Notes: generated from the letters alone by a model not told the origin. 64,000 bases of DNA from Galerina marginata (GCA_023014335.1 JAECYW010000013.1:1860001-1924000), one strand, 5' to 3'. Shown: positions 1 through 14,203, counted from the first letter of the stretch. Program-made: numbers and translations.

Positions 1-2231
1 TACGAGGCAGTAGCAGCACGCATGCTACTGCCTGCACCCCGTCGTCCACGTATCCGCAGGGCAGCAAACATGCTGCCCTGGTCGCTTCGTCGTCTTTTTC
101 TCGTGAGCAGAGGGTGGCGGGTTGCGTCGCAGGTGACAGAGAGAGGGGTGGTGCAGTGGCAGGTCGCAGCGGGGTCGTCTGGGTGGCAGGCCTCCAGCCG
201 CCTCCGCCAGCCGGTCAACTGCGCGCCACCTGCGCAACGAGGTGGGTGGAGAGGGGACATGAGTGGTGGGTGGCCAGCTGCATTGGCCACAGACGAGGAG
301 GGACGGTGGAGGTGGATTTGTGGAGGCGACGAACTGTCGCCTCCGCGAATCAGAGCAGCAGCAAGAATTGGCTGCTGCTCTGCTGCCTCGCATCTCATTA
401 CAGCAGGAGCGGCAGCATATGCTGCTGCTCTTCTACCCCGTTTCGCATCCAATCGTAGCAGCAGCAGCAGCAGAGCATGCTGCTGATACCACCCCCTCGT
501 CGTGTCGCGTGGTTTGCTACTGCTGCTGCCACCGAGTCGTCGTCGTCTTGGGTCGGTTGGTCTTTCTTGTTGGAGCGGCTGCGACAGGCGGGGCCGTTGC
601 GAGGTGGCGGCGGCTTTGTGAGGTGGCGGAGAGTGGTGGGTAGCGGGACCGCTATCGGAAGCGATGGCGGTCAAAGAAGCAGCAGCGCGACAGCTGCTGC
701 TTCTCGGTTGGGCGCTGTGTGAGAAGCGGGGGGCTTTTGCAGGTGCTGGCGGTCAAGGGCGGTGACGGGTAGTGGTGGTTACGGTGACAAGGTGGTATCG
801 GCCTATTCACAGGCAAGTGAGTGGGTGGGGGGTGAAGAAATTAGTTGACAAGTGAAACGAGTCGATATTTCAACTCGTTTCACGACATACCGGGCGGGTC
901 CACCTTATGCTGGCAGTATCATATATCATAGACTGCAATAACCCAGACATATGTTATACATCCACAGCGGGTTTGGCCACTACTGCCTAAAGGCAGTCCC
1001 CATGTATCACGTCCCTCTATAGTGGTTGGGGCTGCTGGGGGGGCGTTTATGGGTGCTCTAGGGTGCGGGGCACAGTAAATACATGTAAACAATGCTCCCC
1101 ATGATGTCGGGCACTGTATAATGGGTGCTGCTCATCATTTGGGCGCTTTTGGGCGCCTTTAGGCGCGGGAATAAATCATGCAGGGTCTTCAAATATTGAT
1201 GGCCATTAATTTTGGCTGCTGCTCGTCATTGGGGGCGGTTTTCGGGGCGGAAAAAGCGCCAGGGGGTGTATTTTGGTACCCACATTCCATCTGGGATGTT
1301 GGTCACCCCGTCGGGGGGGCGGGATGGGGCGTAAAAAAAATGTAACGGATGCCAGAAGTCCCGCCGGGGTCCTAATTCCATTTTCGGATGCGTTCCGCGC
1401 CTTTTCGGTACCTGTTGGCGCCGCGATAAAAATAGATTCGGTCAGTTTTCATGCAATATTGGCTGCATTTTTTCCGTCCCCTCGTTTATTAACGCGTAGT
1501 TTAAATGTACTCGTAAATACACACCTAATGATATAATTTTTATTTGAAAAAACGGCCTAGAAAGGCTCGCCCGACGGGTCGTGCTTACGGGCTCCGTTGG
1601 ATGAGTGTTATAAATAGATTTCTTGCAAAAACCCACCGTTTTTAGCCTGCACCGAGCTCAGCTGGTTGCCCCCTTTACTCTTATATCCACCACCATAATC
1701 AGCATAAAAAACCGAATCTAACAGTACTTATTTTATAGCTACAATACCAGAAGAAGGCCTGGTAATTCCCTCGAGACTTATTTTTCTGGGTAGATACAAG
1801 AAAACAAATTTTATTCAAGAATATTCTACTGTTACTTGACCGTAAGGCTACATAGTCGCGCAGTACTTGCTGGATCTGCAGCCTGCCTTCCGCTGAGTTG
1901 AAAGGCAGTCCCCTAGAGACGTCCGCGATGGCTCCCATCTCCATGAAGCGTCCTTTGCCATCCTCTGCGCCGTCGCATTCACATCGTCGACTCCCGGGGT
2001 GCTCACTCATGCTATGGGTGGGTTGCAAGGGAAGGTCGTAGGTGTCGCGTTGGACGTTCGGCGGGGGCGACGATGCCCATTCTAACCCCATTCCCCAGCT
2101 CGCTCACCTCACTTGCCGTCGTATCACGACGAGCAATTAGGCTGCAGCAACGTCCGATGCTGCAGCCTGTGCTCCACCCGTACTCCCAATCGTCATCTCC
2201 CGCGCGTCGCAACCTACGTGTGACGTGGACT

Positions 2232-5200
2232 CAGCCATGTATGCTAGATTTCTATATGAAACCTTGCCAGTTGCCTAATAGGCTGACATATCCAGAAGGC
2301 CAACTGCCTAGCTTCCGCTTTTAGACATGTATTATAAATCATGCTCTGGGGTGCCGGAAATGCCGGGGAAGCACTAGGGACCCCTTTTGGGGGGCGGGTA
2401 GGGTGTAATGGATGCCGGAAATGCCGGGGAAGAGGGCGGGAGAGGGGTAGAATTAGTGTAGGGTGGCGGGAATGTACAAACATGGAACAAACAAAGCAGG
2501 AGAATGATTGCGGGGCGGTATTTTTGTTCCTGGGCGGGAAATAGGCGCTTTCGAGCCAAGAAAAGTTGTGCTATAGGATTGAATATATTATTGGCGCCTT
2601 ATTCGCTTTTTTGCGCGCCTCAATCCGTGCGGGATTGGATGGATTAGCGCTCGAGCATTTGGATGACGATCTATTTTTAGTTTGCGATAATTCTCAAAGC
2701 GGTAGTTATCTCCGGATCCTTTGATGGGTTTTTTCCCCATCATTTTGCCCTCCCCTCCCGTACCGTTTCCATACCCTTTGAATAAACTATCTGGTTACAT
2801 TCCCCTCAAAATTGCGAATCTTTTGATACCAATTTCATAACCTAAAACCCACGGGTATGGGTAGATAGATCCCATGATATTTTCAACCACCTTCCCAACG
2901 CGGAAAGCAGTCGCACTTGCTGAATCGAAGGTAATGAAACGAAAAATGATATATTATATGTCTACCTACAAGACGAGAACTACAGCTATATACATACTAA
3001 TACAACGGAGGCTCGAAAACTGTATATAATGGGTTAGGGCGCCGCCACCGTGTCGCCACCATCCTACACGCCAGATGGAAAGCACAGCGGCCACGATGCT
3101 GCCCGCACCGAGAGCCATCGACTCGCCTACGAACTGCTGCCGCAGCTGACGCGAGGTGCAAGAGGAGCGAGTGTAAGGACTCGCTCCTCTCGTTCCGACC
3201 CTGCATCTACGCATGGCCGGACAACGAGGGGGCATAGCATCCCACCCGCTGCTGTGGGTCAACTCGTCGTATCCCCACACACCACTCCCGCCCATGCGTC
3301 CACGTCGTCGTTGCTCTCATATTGTTAGACACTCCTCACCCCTGCAACGGCGGCTGTGATGGTGAAACGATCCCATGCGCGCAGAAGCAGCGTTGAAGGC
3401 GACAGAATGCACCTATGCCCACAAAGTCGGCGTCGGCGTTGGGACAGGCGAGAGCGGCGTTGAGAGGAACGGCGAGAGCAGGAAGAACGTCCGAGGACAT
3501 GTGGTGGTGGTGGTGGTGGTGGTGGTGGTGAGGAGCGGTGATTATGAGTAGCCTGTGTGAGGATGTGTGATGGTGGTGGTGATGTTGTTTGTCGTTGGCG
3601 CCGAGGGGGCAGGAACTCAGTCGAATGAGGATTGTAGACGAGAACGACGAACGACCGTTCGTCGTTCCCGTCTACCTGCATGCCACCGAATCGAAGGGGA
3701 GCAAAAGCACCGAAGGTCTGCTGCTCCCGCTTGTTGGCTTTGCTAGCACAGTATCCTAGCTGATGCTGCACGCAGGGTGCTGGTAGACAGGCGCGACCGG
3801 CATTGAGAAGAGGAGCGACCGTGGGTGGCCCGCATGAGACTGCGAGGTGGTGGTGAAGAGTGGCTGGCGGGAGTAGCGATAAAGAAAGTGTTGCGCTGCG
3901 ATGGCGGGTGAGTAGGCGGCTGTGGAGCGTTAATATTCACGACGTACCTTGCGGGTCACCCTCTACAAGGGCCTCCCCTCGTGCATTCTCATTCCCCTCG
4001 GCATTCGTCTCCGCTACCGCCTGATCCATTGAAGTCGTTGGTTAGCCGCCTTCGTAGGGCGGTTCTTCTTTGCGCGTTTCCGCCGTGTCGCATTCGGTGA
4101 GCTTCGACTATCCTTGCCAGCCTACATCCCTGTCGCAGAGGAGAGGCACACGGCGTGGTGCGGCTGAAGGACGGGACGGAGGGACGAAGGAAGGGCAGGT
4201 GGTGGTGGTTGGGAACAGAGATCAACGAGGTTCGTCGTTGTTGATGGGTCGTTCGGAAATCTCCATGGCTGACCCGATTGGCTGGCAAGCCCGGACCGCC
4301 AGCCTCCGATCCGTTCGCGAGATTTTGGAATGTCGCGGAAGCAGTCCCCAAGTTATCCGTGAGTCTGGTTTGTCTCGGGATATGCTTGAGATAGTCTATA
4401 GTTGGGTATTCCCAACTTACAAGTTATAGGGAATTAAATTCAATTTAATATATTCAAAATACATGTCTGTCGCCTTCCGAAAGGTCTCGTTGAACACTCC
4501 CTTGACGAAACCGATACAATTCGAGCACAATATAAATAAAATAAATTCAACCTAAGGATATGACTATAGTATAGATTTATGTTGTTCAAAATTTGAGGGA
4601 ACTAAGAGGACGATACCTTGTTAAATCGACAAGGTAGCTATCCAGTGACACTCTGAAGCGCGAATCAGCAAAGACTTGAGGTCCTTGATGGGTGAGTTTT
4701 GAACGTCTTTCCGGCCTCTATCTCTCTACATTTTATCAGAATAAAAATTTACTGCATAGCTACATGCAAGAGCTTTATGTACATCCTTCCCTGTACTCAA
4801 TTTTCTTTTTGTATAATGCCTCACCTGATAAAGTGTCATTTACATTGATTCTTGCCCTTTCAAGAATATTGTTCAAATATCATCCGGGGTATCTACTATT
4901 ACAGATATTTATCTCTAGTATCCTAAAATGAGATTTTCCGGTAAATATGTATTGCATTTAGTGAGATCTCGCTCGGAGACTAGGAAACTATGATCCCGAG
5001 ATCACCTCGCGGACTGGGACACCTATATCTCATTGTCATCGGCTCTAAGTATTTTACAAACTTAAATTTTATATTTAAATAGTTCAACTAAACAAATTTA
5101 CACCCTTACAATTTTTATTCATAACCCCCAGTGGCCTCCGCGTCGAAGCAGACGATGCGCATGAGCGGGAGATCAGCCGATCGGTTCAGGTTGAAACTCC

Positions 5201-7128
5201 GCTCAACGAATTCGCAAGGTGCGTGTGCAGCCATCAACCCGGTTTACTCTTGACCACCATCCACCACCGTCACGCCCTGCTTATCCGCCCGGCTCCTCAA
5301 GACTTCAAGAATTCATTTTTTAAGTACTCGTTATGATGTCCTTTGATTATCGTACTGACATCACATCTTGTTAGGTACAAATGCTGTCTCTGCACGACTT
5401 CGTGCTACGTTGCGATCCGCCCTCACTTCAAGGGCTGTGCCATTGATCTAGCCTCGTCGGATGGGAAGCAGGGGAGAAGGACGACAAGGGGAGACCTTGA
5501 AGAGGGAGACCCGCCCGGTGCGTCGCGAGACGAGTCCATACGACTCGTCTCGCATTCTCTTCTTTTTTAATTGTGTTACTTACGTGCCTTACGACAGCTC
5601 GTTGCTGGTTCGAACCGCCGCCGCTGCCTTCCTGGGATCGTACGTTGGCGATGACCCACCCGCGTCACCACAGGCTCCCAATTTTGCCTCCGCCTTCCTC
5701 TGCCATACAACGACCCCGGTAACATCACGAACAGCAGCAGCAAACCGTTGCGCGACGTCACCAAGCTAGTACCCCGGTCGACGGATCTGGCCGCTTCTGC
5801 GGTGGTTTGACGCCTCCAGGGATGCTGCGAATACAGCTGCGAGGATCCGTGGAGCAGCAGCATCGCTTGCTGCTCTGCTGGGATGTGACGACGATGGTTG
5901 GGTACCACACCCTCATCTCTCGATCCGTCGCAGGCGCGGTTCCTCGCCCTTGTGGCTCATCTTGGCTTGTGCCATTCACCCCCCACTCTGGTCGTCGCAG
6001 TTCATACCTGCGGACTGCCCTTCTTGCCACGCTTACAACAAGCCAAGGCGGGCCTGCAGTGATGAAACGAATGCGAACGCGGCGACGTTCGCATTCGTCG
6101 GTAAGCCAATTGCGTTGGCAGCTACCTCACTCCTACCTTCTCCCAGCCAGTAGCGCCTCAGGCATTCGTCGTCGTTAATACCCGCCCCTCTATCCACCCA
6201 TCCTACTCTTCCAGACGCCGAACGCACGACCGCCGCATTCGACTCCAGGGCACGGTCTACTTCAGGGATATGGCATGGGCGAGTTTTGAGAGGCTGAGCA
6301 TCCGCAGTGCCAGCCAAAGCTACTACCCAAGCCGTGACAAACCACCCGAGCACGCGTATGTAGCTATATGTACCTATAGGACTTGTACTATAGCTAGACG
6401 TTGAATATAAAATCTGTTATTTCCTTATTTTTGGTTCAACTGAGGTAACCGCGTTCCGAATCAGGAAGGTGGCTGAAAATATCATGCCGTCCACCCCGCC
6501 AGTTCCTGAAGGTTTTAAACTATAAACTTAGTATCAATAGATTCGCATTTTTAAAGGGAATGCGACTAGATAGTTTATTCGAAGGGTACAGAAAGGGGAC
6601 GGGAGAGGAGGACAAAATGATGGAAAAAAGGATCCCATCAATGTTCCGGAGATAACTACGCTTTGAGAATTATAGCAAACTAAAAATAGATCGTCATCCG
6701 AATGCTCGAGCGCTAATCCACCCAATCCCGCACCAATTCAGGCGCGCAAAAAGGTGAATAAGGCGCCGAGAATATAATCACTCCTATAGCACACCTTTTC
6801 ATGGCTCGAAAGCGCCTATTTCCCGCCCAGGAACAAAAATACCGCCCCGCAATCATTCTCCTGCTTTGTTTGTTCCATGTTTGTACATTCCCGCCACCCT
6901 ACACTAATTCTACCCCTTTCCCGCCTATTTTCCCGGCATCCCCGGCATCCATAACACCCTGCCCGCCCCAAAAAAAGGATCCCTGAATCACCCCCGGCAT
7001 TTCCGGCACCCTACAGCATGATTTATAAGATATGTCCCAAAACAGAAGTTAGGCAGTTGGCCTTCTGGATATGTCAGCCTATTAGGCAACTGGCAAGGGG
7101 TCATATATCAAGGTAGCATCTATAGGTG
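2232..7128. mobile_element. E2: palindromic foldback element nested in E1
   Basis: Exact 7-bp duplication GTGGACT at 2225-2231 and 7129-7135. The left end is CAGCCATGTATGCTAG; the complement of the right end is CACCTATAGATGCTAC. Bases 2262-2560 and 6800-7100 are clear inverted copies (the GTTGCCTAATAGGCTGAC block and the Pro-rich shadow ORF occur in both). The middle (about 4440-5120) is AT-rich and holds CCCGAGATCACCTCG at 4995-5009, the family centre motif. Each arm has the conserved GGGAGACCCGCCCGG-type block; on the right it adjoins the 12-bp hairpin GCGAGACGAGTC (5525-5536) with its complement at 5542-5553. A GGT microsatellite lies at 3500-3532. Length is 4.9 kb with no credible coding capacity. 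It is the youngest insertion in the P1 stack. Confidence 0.9.
4440..5120. other. Central spacer of E2
   Basis: AT-rich sequence between the two arms of E2. It is unlike the GC-rich arms and has no gene. It includes the family centre motif CCCGAGATCACCTCG (4995-5009). Confidence 0.6.
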
Positions 7129-8099
7129 GTGGACTACGAGCTGGGAGACAGGTGGGGCAGTGGGCAATAAGAGGGGGTGAGGGTGAAAGGGATCCAAAGG
7201 GCCGATGAACGTCGTTCACGTTCGTTCTTCCCTTGGCCGCTGTAGGTCTGGCGAACGGGGAATGGACGTGGTACGAGAAGGGCGGAGTGGCAGCCGACGA
7301 GTGACGCGTCGGCCACGAGCGCGAAGGAGGTGCGAGGGATGGCGGGAGAGGTGAGAGTGACGAGACAACGATATTCGTTGCCTCCACCCCACCCCGTCCT
7401 GGTGGCCTTAGCGGAGCAGCAGCTGCAGCTGCTCTTGTCGAACCCTGGAGCAGTTGGGTCGTAGAAGCAGCAGCGGTCGTGCTGCTGCTCCTTCTGCTGG
7501 TCGCGAGTGCTTCGTAGAGCCTAAAGGCGGAGTCGGCACTGAGAGGTGTTGGCGTGGGTGGGGTCGGTATCGGCGTAGGCAGCTGCGGCGGTGCTTGGAA
7601 TCATCCAGTGTAAGTGAGCGTTGGGCATGTGGGGTAAGAAGAAAAGCAAGACGAGTCGAATACGACTCGTCTTGCGACGTACCGGGCGGGTCTCCCTTTC
7701 CAGGGTCTCCCCTCGTCATATGTCACCCTGTCCCACCCGAAGTCGTTCGAACGTCGGCCCACAACCCTCGACGTGAGGGGGGGGCTCGCGACACGCGGCA
7801 CGCCGTTGTTCGTGCAGTAAAATACCTGTTGAGTTTAGAAGAATAAGTAATATAGCAATAATATTTCATAATATAACTTACCGAACAGTTTCTTGAGGTC
7901 TTGAGGGGCGGGATGGGCCAAGAGGGAGAGAAGGGAGGGAGTGGTGGTGGTGGAAAACAAAGATCAACGAGCGTTGATCGCTGTTGATGTGACTTCGGGC
8001 GTTTCGGCGAGCGATGTGATTGGCTACCTAAAACGGGCCGACCAATCCGCCAAGGACTCATCAGCCTCAAAGGCGTCTCGGACGGCGTCAACGCGAATA

Positions 8100-8560
8100 G
8101 TAACGTTGTAATTAATATGAGAGTAAAATTAGAATAAACATACCTACCTTACTGAGTTCATTCGGTATTTTTTTTCAACCCCTCAGTGGTATGAAACCTT
8201 GAAACATCGTCGTAGCCCCCGAGCGTGGTGATCGTCGTCTCAACAGTGAGCTTAAAATGGGGTATTTACTTGCTTGAGGCCTTCATAATCTCAAATAAAA
8301 AGGTTCAGGGGACTAAGTGTACTATTTTAACTACTTTCAGATAATTTACTGGGCTGAAATGAATCTTGAATGCCCCAAATATCTTGTTGGTAGCTTCATA
8401 TGCACGAATGCTCGTTGAATTCATTCTCACTTTCATAGATTCTTTACTCACTTCGTTTGAATGATGGAACTTTCAATATATATTCATCTAAAAGCTATAA
8501 TACATCTCTAAACTACATTCCACACTTATACTAATGATATTTGGCTCTGGGATATGCTGT
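8100..8560. other. Central spacer of E1
   Basis: AT-rich spacer between the E1 arms. It is flanked by GATCAAC/GTTGATC hairpins near 7962-7990 and 8630-8660. A degenerate GTGGTGATCGTCG (from about 8225) corresponds to the family centre motif. No gene is seen. Confidence 0.55.
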
Positions 8561-11500
8561 AGAGACTCCGAGGACGTTGCAGGCGACGACGAAAAACCCG
8601 GAGCTTCTCCGGCCCGCCTTGCCGAGACCAGATCAACAACGTTGATGGTGGTTGATCTTGGCTTCTGACCACCACCACCTCCCTCTACCTCGCTTGTCCC
8701 GCCCCTCAGGACTTCCAAGTTGGTTTGTAAGTGTTTATTCTATGTTAAATATCCTCTTCTAATCTAAATTCTCATAGGAAACAAATTACTCGAAGGGAAG
8801 GCAAACGGCGTCGCGTGCCCCTCGTTTCAAGCATGTGGGCCGGCGCTCTCGGGTAGAGGCTAGGGGAAGGAGCGAGGGAATAGGGAGGGAGAGGGAGAAA
8901 AACGGCCACCTCCAACGACGCGCATTCACCGCCGCCATTCAAGCTCACCCACCAAGCCCCCACGGCGCTGTCGAAAATACACACCAGGTTGCGCCGCCTA
9001 CGCATCCCTCGACCCCCTCGGCCTCACTCGACCCCATTCGCGGCGCATTCCGTCTACGACCGAACCTCGACCTCGACCTCGCACCCACCCGCACCCACCC
9101 GCACCCCACCTCCTCGCGATGCCGTGCCTCCATCCAGGGTGCGGAGCTGCCAGCGTCGAACACTCGAGCCCGGGAGTTCCGCTTGCTGCTCGCATCACCC
9201 CTTCCCTTTCGATGTCACCTCAACGGCCGCCTTGTGGACTCAAGCAGCCGCCACCGCGCTTAACCCCCCCCTCTGCACGCAGCCCTCCCCTCAACGACTA
9301 CGAAGGCAGCCAGGACATAAGTCGACGTGGCCGGCGGCAGGGATACGAACGAGGTAGTAGCAGCAGCAACCTTTGCTGCTGCTGCGAGCCTTTGCGAACG
9401 GCGACGCTAGTGGCAAGGACGTGCGTCGACAAGGCGGGTGACGGCTGCGCGATCGGTGGGAAGCAGCAGCAGTGGGTGTGGCTGCTGCTGCTTGGGGCGA
9501 GGACGAGGGCGACAAGGGAGCGGTAGCGGCAGTTCTGGCTGCTGCTGAGACACAAGCGGGACCAACAGCAGCTCACGCCGCTGCTGCCGCTCTGCCTCCT
9601 GCCCTCGTCACCGAAGACATTAGCCCAGCCGGAGTGGATCGAGTCCTGCGGGACTCGATCCTATGGTTCATCTTCTGGCGCGTACACCACAGGGACGGGA
9701 TAAGAGACGACGAACACCCGGTGTTCGTCGTCTCCTAGTCTTGCTTGCCATCGCCGCATACGCCCCAGGCTATCCGCCGGGCGTGAATTTACGAATGGAA
9801 GATTCCCAACCCGGAGGTTCGCGTTCGAGTTCGCGTTCGAGCGCGAACCTCTATTATTTTAACAGTCGTTGACATGTACATAGAATAAGTACGTAGTATA
9901 AATATATGCCACTTTATTTACAGGATGTGTGGGTACGCGTAAGGCAGCATCTGGAGTGGGCACTACACAGAGAGTGAACCCCAGGCTTGTCCAGTGGTTT
10001 TGCAAACATTCCGGGGACCCTACACCACGAAATTGGTATCATTAGATTCAGAATTTCCTGTAGAATACACTTGTCTGTACAACACTGAAGGGAGCAGTCC
10101 ATTGAGCTCAAGCTACAGAGAAAACGGTGCGCATTTCCAAGAAATCTATAAATAACACTCGTCCTATGGTACCCGGAAGCACGATCCATCGGTTAAGACC
10201 CTTCCAGGCCGTTTTTCGGAATAGAAATTATATCGTTGGGTTCGCATTTACAAGTACTTCTTAACTATGTATTAATACACGAGGGGAGGGAAAAAATGCA
10301 GGTAATATTGCACGAAAACTGACCTGATCTATTTTTATCGCGGCGGCAACAGCTACCGAAAAGGCGCGGAACGCGTCTAAAAATGGAATTAGGACCCCGG
10401 CGGGACTTCTGGCATCCGTTACATTTTTTTTACGCCCCATCCCGCCCCCCCGACGGGGTGACCAACATCCCAGATGGAATGTGGGTACCAAAATACACCC
10501 CCTGGCGCTTTTTCCGCCCCGAAAACCGCCCTCAATGACGAGCAGCAGCCAATTTTAATGCCCATCAATATTTACAGACCCTGAGTGATTTATTCCCGCG
10601 CCTAAGCGCGCCCTGGAGCGCCCAAATGATGAGCAGCACCCATTATACAGTGCCCGACATCATTGAGAGCATTGTTTACATTTATTTACTATGCCCCGCA
10701 CCCTAGAGCGCCCATATACGTATCCCCAGCACCCCCAACCACTATGGAGGAGCATAATACGTGGGGACTGCCTTTAGGCAGTAGTGGCCAAACCTGGTCT
10801 GGATGTATAACATACCTCTGGAATATTGCAGTGTATCATGTATAAATATAGCCTACAAGGCTGGCGGGTCCCCCTCTCCAGGGCCTCCCCTTTTCGTTCG
10901 CCCTGTATTCCTAGCCAATGAAGTCGGCGTCGGCCCACAAGCCCTCGAAATGAGGGGGGGCTCGCGACGCGGTCGCGCGAAAGCCTCGTGCATCTAATAT
11001 AACAAAGTAGATCGTAAATTAGTAGAAATAAACATTATATCGATGTAATAAAACACTTACATAACTTTTTTTGAAGTCTTGAGGGGCGGGATGGGCAAGG
11101 AGAGAGAGAGGAGTGGGGGTAGTGGTGGTGGAAAGCAGAGATCAACGATGCTGATCGCTGTTGATCTGAAACCCGGCGTTTTTTGCAAGCGATTTGATTG
11201 GCTCGCTCCAACGGCCCGCCCAATCTCTCGACCCCATGAAGGTTCGAGTGGCCTCGGGCGACGTTGAAATGAGCTGTACAACCATATGTTGATAGGTAAT
11301 TTATTTAAAATGCAATTCAAGATCTTTTTGCTCATGCCCGGTGCACAAACGTAAGTGTGGTTGCTCAAAAACTCGAGTCAATAGTCTTGATCACTTCCTA
11401 CCTTTCAGACTTCACCTTGTGCTTCGTGCATTCCAACGTACAGATGGATTGGGAAGGGTATTTACTATGTCAGGCAGTTAGGAAAGGAGGCAAAAATTAA

Positions 11501-14203
11501 TCTAGCATTTGTATCTATTCCAGGAGTATAGTATCCTCCGCTGTATACAGTATACTCGAATACCAAAGCCAAAAATGTGTGAGGGTGGTGTCCCGAAATC
11601 ACGACGAAATTTCACTACCTCAAAATGACATACAGTATGTCAAAATTTTAATTGTTAAAGCTTGTACATATGTTTTAATAGACATAAATTGTATATACCG
11701 ATGACTTACACAGACTCGGATGCGCTGTAGGTGACTCTGCAGACAATTGAGACAACCAAGTCGGATCGGACTCGCTCCGGGCCGAGCGCGCCAGCCAATC
11801 GCATTTGTCGCCGAAACCAGCATCAACAACTTTGATCGTTGTTGATGCTGCTTTCCAACCACCACCACCACTCCCCCTCTGCCCTCCCACCCTCACCCCG
11901 CCCCTCAAACTTTCAAAAAGGTATGTTTTGAGTATATTAAACTTGTTTTATCTATCTTACTAACATTTCTTTTATCTACTTAGACCGGACACGAGCCCAG
12001 CAAACGCGAAAACCGCCGCGTGCCCCTCGCTTCCTTGAGCATGTGGGCCGGTGTACTAGGGGTGGAGGGTGGATAGTGAACCGAGGCTAGAGGGCCGCGG
12101 GTGAAGTGCCGACAGCCCAGAGATGGGGGGAGGGCCTTGGGGGGGAGGAAAACCGCGCACCCACCACGCGCACCCACCAACTGCCAGCACCAGCACCAGC
12201 ACCACACCTCTGCACCCAACACCACGCGGCTCCCACACCGCCGACACACCCTGGCCCCAACGCCAGTGCTGACTCCGCCTGGTTCCGCCTCCTGTGCAGA
12301 TCGGCGGGCGTGAAAGCTCGAGCCCGGGCATTCCACCCGCCGCCTGCATTGCCTTTTCGCAGGATCTCGACTGACGGACCTCAAGAGGAGGGGGAGCGCG
12401 GAGGAGGAAGATGCGTAGGGGGCGGAGGTGGTGGGGATGTCGGATGTCGGGGAGGATTGGGGAATGGGAGACGGGCCGAGGGGGGGGGATGGGGGCGACG
12501 ACGGGACGGCGGGGGCAGCACTAGCGAATGGCTGCTGCTGCAATTTTGTCTCTGCGGCGTGCGACGAGTGGAACAGGCAGCGGCATAGCGAGCCGTTGCT
12601 CTGTCCCTCCTCGTTTTCGAGTGCTTGCACTTGCACCACGCACCGGGAGGGAGGCGACGAAGCGACGAACATCATTGTTCATCGCCTGCCGCCCTTTCCC
12701 TCCCACCTTCGTCGTTCCCCATTGTCGTTAAAGGTGTCAAACGCTGTCCGCTTAGGACAGCATTCTCGTCTTTTCGGCTCACCCTCGTTCTGCGAACCAA
12801 CACCAGCAGTGCACAGCTGCTGGTGCTCGATTCAGCAGTAGTATCCCAACTGTCAACCAGCTCGCTGCGCTCGCGCATGGGAGAATACTCATGCGCATGT
12901 CTTTTTTTCTTACTTCTATGTAGTTATACCTATGTATGTATTACGAGCAATAAAGTACATGATAAATTTTGGGGCTACAAGGGAAATGAGGAGGAGAAGT
13001 GCAACTACCAAGAAGGTGATCAGGTATCTGTGTCTTAACATGGGACTTTCTCTATAAATTTGGTATCATTGGAAGCAGAATTAGCTGTAGATTACAACTG
13101 TATATATTAAAATGAGGGGACAGCTAAGTACAGCTCAATATACGGCAAAAGAAGGAGAGATTTCGTTGAATGCTATTTTTAGATGGCTTGGCTGAACACA
13201 ATTTACTAGTGAGTAGATATGTAGCCATTCCCATTCGATTTCAGCTATAAAAATTATATCATTAGAATCGTATTGACGAGGAGACTATGACTAGATACTT
13301 AAAACTGAGGGGACACGAAAAATGAAGGTAAAATTCCAGCCAAGCGGCATGAAAGTCAAGCAAATCTATTTATAACACTCATCCTGTGGTACATCCGGAT
13401 GCACGACGCTACATACATCCCTTCCCGTTCGATTTTCAAGACAAAAATTATATGGCTGAGCTCGGATTAACCAGGGGATTAAGAATATGTATTCATTAAA
13501 GTAAAATTCTAATTACAATGAGGGGCAGAGCGCCAAACCGAGGCGGTTGATGCGTCCTGTGCTAAAAATAACCGGAACCGAACAAGCCCGAGCTGGCGCA
13601 ACCCAATTGGGAACGTCATCCAGAACCATCCGCTGCAATCCATCCCTTCCCGCCCTCCGTTGGGCGCGCAAAAGGTGGCATCGAGTAGACAATAATTATA
13701 TTACCCTATTGCAATTTTTTCCGCACCGAAATCCGTGCAGTACAGCAAGCGGGAGCCCGAATACATGCTCGGGCAGCCTCGGGGATAGTATTTACAGTGT
13801 TCACACGGGTCTGACAGCTGCCCCGCCAATATTGGGAGGCTCATCCAAACCCATCCGCGCCAATCCACCCATTCCCGCCCCCCGAGGGGCGCGCAAACAG
13901 CAGAGGCGGATGTAATAATATTATTAGACCCTATTTTTTTTTTTCCGCGCCCAGATGCGCGCCCTACGACAAGCACAACCCAAAATACAGTGTTGGGCAC
14001 TGTTTCCTGCATTGTTGACATGTGTTGACATGTCCCCGCCCTATCAATGATGCACACACCTACCTCTGGCACCCCCGGCAGCCTTTAAAAGGTCCCATGC
14101 ATACCCTTGGGCAACTTGCCAAGTGGGTTGTTCAGGCCGTATCTGTAACCTTACTATTGGCAGGCTACCTACATGTCATGTATGATCGTAGCACATAGAG
14201 GTG

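Larger units (their letters stand above)
901..10863. mobile_element. E1: palindromic foldback element nested in P1
   Basis: Exact 7-bp duplication GCGGGTC at 894-900 and 10864-10870. The element starts CACCTTATGCTGGCAG, and the complement of its right end starts CAGCCTTGTAGGC. The same locus in P2 (near 46440-46460) is uninterrupted, so the window contains its own empty-site control. The outer inverted repeats are obvious over about 0.75 kb (901-1650 against 10140-10863). Once E2 (2232-7128) is discounted the element is about 5.06 kb with its centre near 8100-8560, so each arm is about 2.3 kb. The arms carry hairpins such as GCAAGACGAGTCG (7646-7658) with its complement at 7663-7675, and GCAGCAGCAAC near 9360. 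No credible gene. Only ends and symmetry define it; no transposase was seen. Confidence 0.9.
1..14203. mobile_element. P1: palindromic foldback element, left end outside window
   Basis: This is the reverse-complement relative of P2 (43115-50734). Bases 10871-14203 match P2 from its left end to about 46440, and bases 1-900 match P2 outside its K3 insert, both in inverted order. The right end reads GCACATAGAGGTG at 14191-14203, and the flanking AAGAATG would be the target copy. The inner arm ends meet near 11300-11690, around the motif CCCGAAATCACGACG (11592-11606). About 1.2 kb of the left arm lies outside the window. E1 is inserted at 900/10864. Arms hold CAG/CTG runs and short hairpins, for example GTGAAACGAGT (852-862) with its complement at 873-883. 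No protein-coding gene is credible; the ORFs present are palindrome shadows. It is presumably non-autonomous and mobilised in trans (inference). The superfamily is not recognised. Confidence 0.85.

Noticed and set aside
3500..3532. GGT tract, and similar GTC (57726) and CA (30229) tracts
   Set aside because: Ordinary microsatellites; no sign of function beyond local slippage.
2374..6986. Identical-looking 61-residue ORFs at 2374-2559 (minus) and 6801-6986 (plus)
   Set aside because: They lie in opposite arms of E2, so arm identity explains their conservation; no start context, domain or codon pattern supports a gene.
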